Assembly: GCA_007136375.1 (NCBI GenBank)
Contig: SLHB01000446.1
Coordinates: forward strand, 1-11,996
DNA: 11,996 nt
Reading direction: 5' to 3'
Source of the DNA: Candidatus Hydrogenedentota bacterium
GTDB taxonomy: Bacteria > Hydrogenedentota > Hydrogenedentia > Hydrogenedentales > SLHB01
In this document: positions 11,942 to 11,996 of the stretch, one piece after another
Layout: the number at the start of each line of letters is the position of its first letter
How positions within the stretch are numbered: position 1 is the first letter of the stretch
Notes under the pieces: model-generated
What the model saw: only the letters and a program-made list of their open reading frames with translations
Database searches by the model: none
Told to the model about the DNA's origin: nothing
Position numbers and translations under genes: made by a program

Positions 11942-11996
11942 ATGGCGGCGATCGAGCGTCTCGGGTTGGGATGGATTGCCGCCGGGATTGGTGTTA
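11942..11996 (+). CDS. Possible start of a further gene, cut by the window edge
   Basis: From ATG at 11942 an open frame reads MAAIERLGLGWIAAGIGV and continues beyond the window. The hydrophobic stretch could begin a membrane segment or signal anchor. The only good SD-like sequence, AGGAGG (11919-11924), is 17 bases from the ATG, too far to be convincing. The real start could differ or there may be no gene. Confidence 0.22.
   Translation, partial: MAAIERLGLGWIAAGIGV

Overview
The window is GC-rich and bacterial. Genes use G/C-ending codons and mostly strong Shine-Dalgarno (SD) sites. Three separate enzymes carry twin-arginine (Tat) leaders of the SRRxFxK type: a Gfo/Idh/MocA oxidoreductase, an aldo/keto reductase and a TIM-barrel isomerase/epimerase. 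Secreted or periplasmic sugar enzymes of these families are abundant in Planctomycetota, Verrucomicrobiota and Hydrogenedentota-like bacteria. I infer a diderm of that general kind, with low confidence on phylum. No rRNA, tRNA, CRISPR array or insertion sequence was recognised.

Layout. Positions 1-456 hold no convincing gene, but 13-119 is packed with complementary arms that could fold as a branched RNA. At 457-618 (minus) lies a 53-residue basic protein with an almost ideal SD and an upstream GAAC-N4-GTTC palindrome resembling a Gram-positive-type LexA box. From 986 to 4784 come a Tat oxidoreductase (+), a seven-bladed propeller lactonase (-) and a Tat aldo/keto reductase (+), separated by stem-loops. 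A possible 57-residue hydrophobic protein starting at TTG (5003-5176) precedes a full-length ComEC DNA-uptake channel (5234-7648). A convergent Tat sugar isomerase/epimerase (7772-8743, minus) is followed by a YceI-domain lipoprotein with a long Asp/Glu/Pro/Thr linker (9171-9929) and a textbook T6 terminator.

The right end holds the most unusual pair, transcribed divergently. One gene (10061-10987, minus) encodes a NYN-type nuclease domain fused to a cold-shock-like RNA-binding domain. The other (11208-11855, plus) encodes a degenerate GGDEF domain (GGDAF) fused to a C-terminal ribbon-helix-helix DNA-binding domain. Upstream of the latter a perfect inverted repeat, CATAGGTTGACCTATG, contains the -35 hexamer of a promoter. 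Its predicted start of transcription is almost at the ATG, and there is no SD. This looks like an autoregulated, leaderless nucleotide-sensor/repressor fusion.

How the genes fit together. The four sugar-type enzymes could cooperate on oxidised sugars outside the cytoplasm, but strand changes and terminators show they are not one operon. ComEC and the possible LexA-type box hint at DNA uptake and damage response. The NYN-CSD and GGDEF-RHH genes may share a divergent control region. These links are inferences from context.
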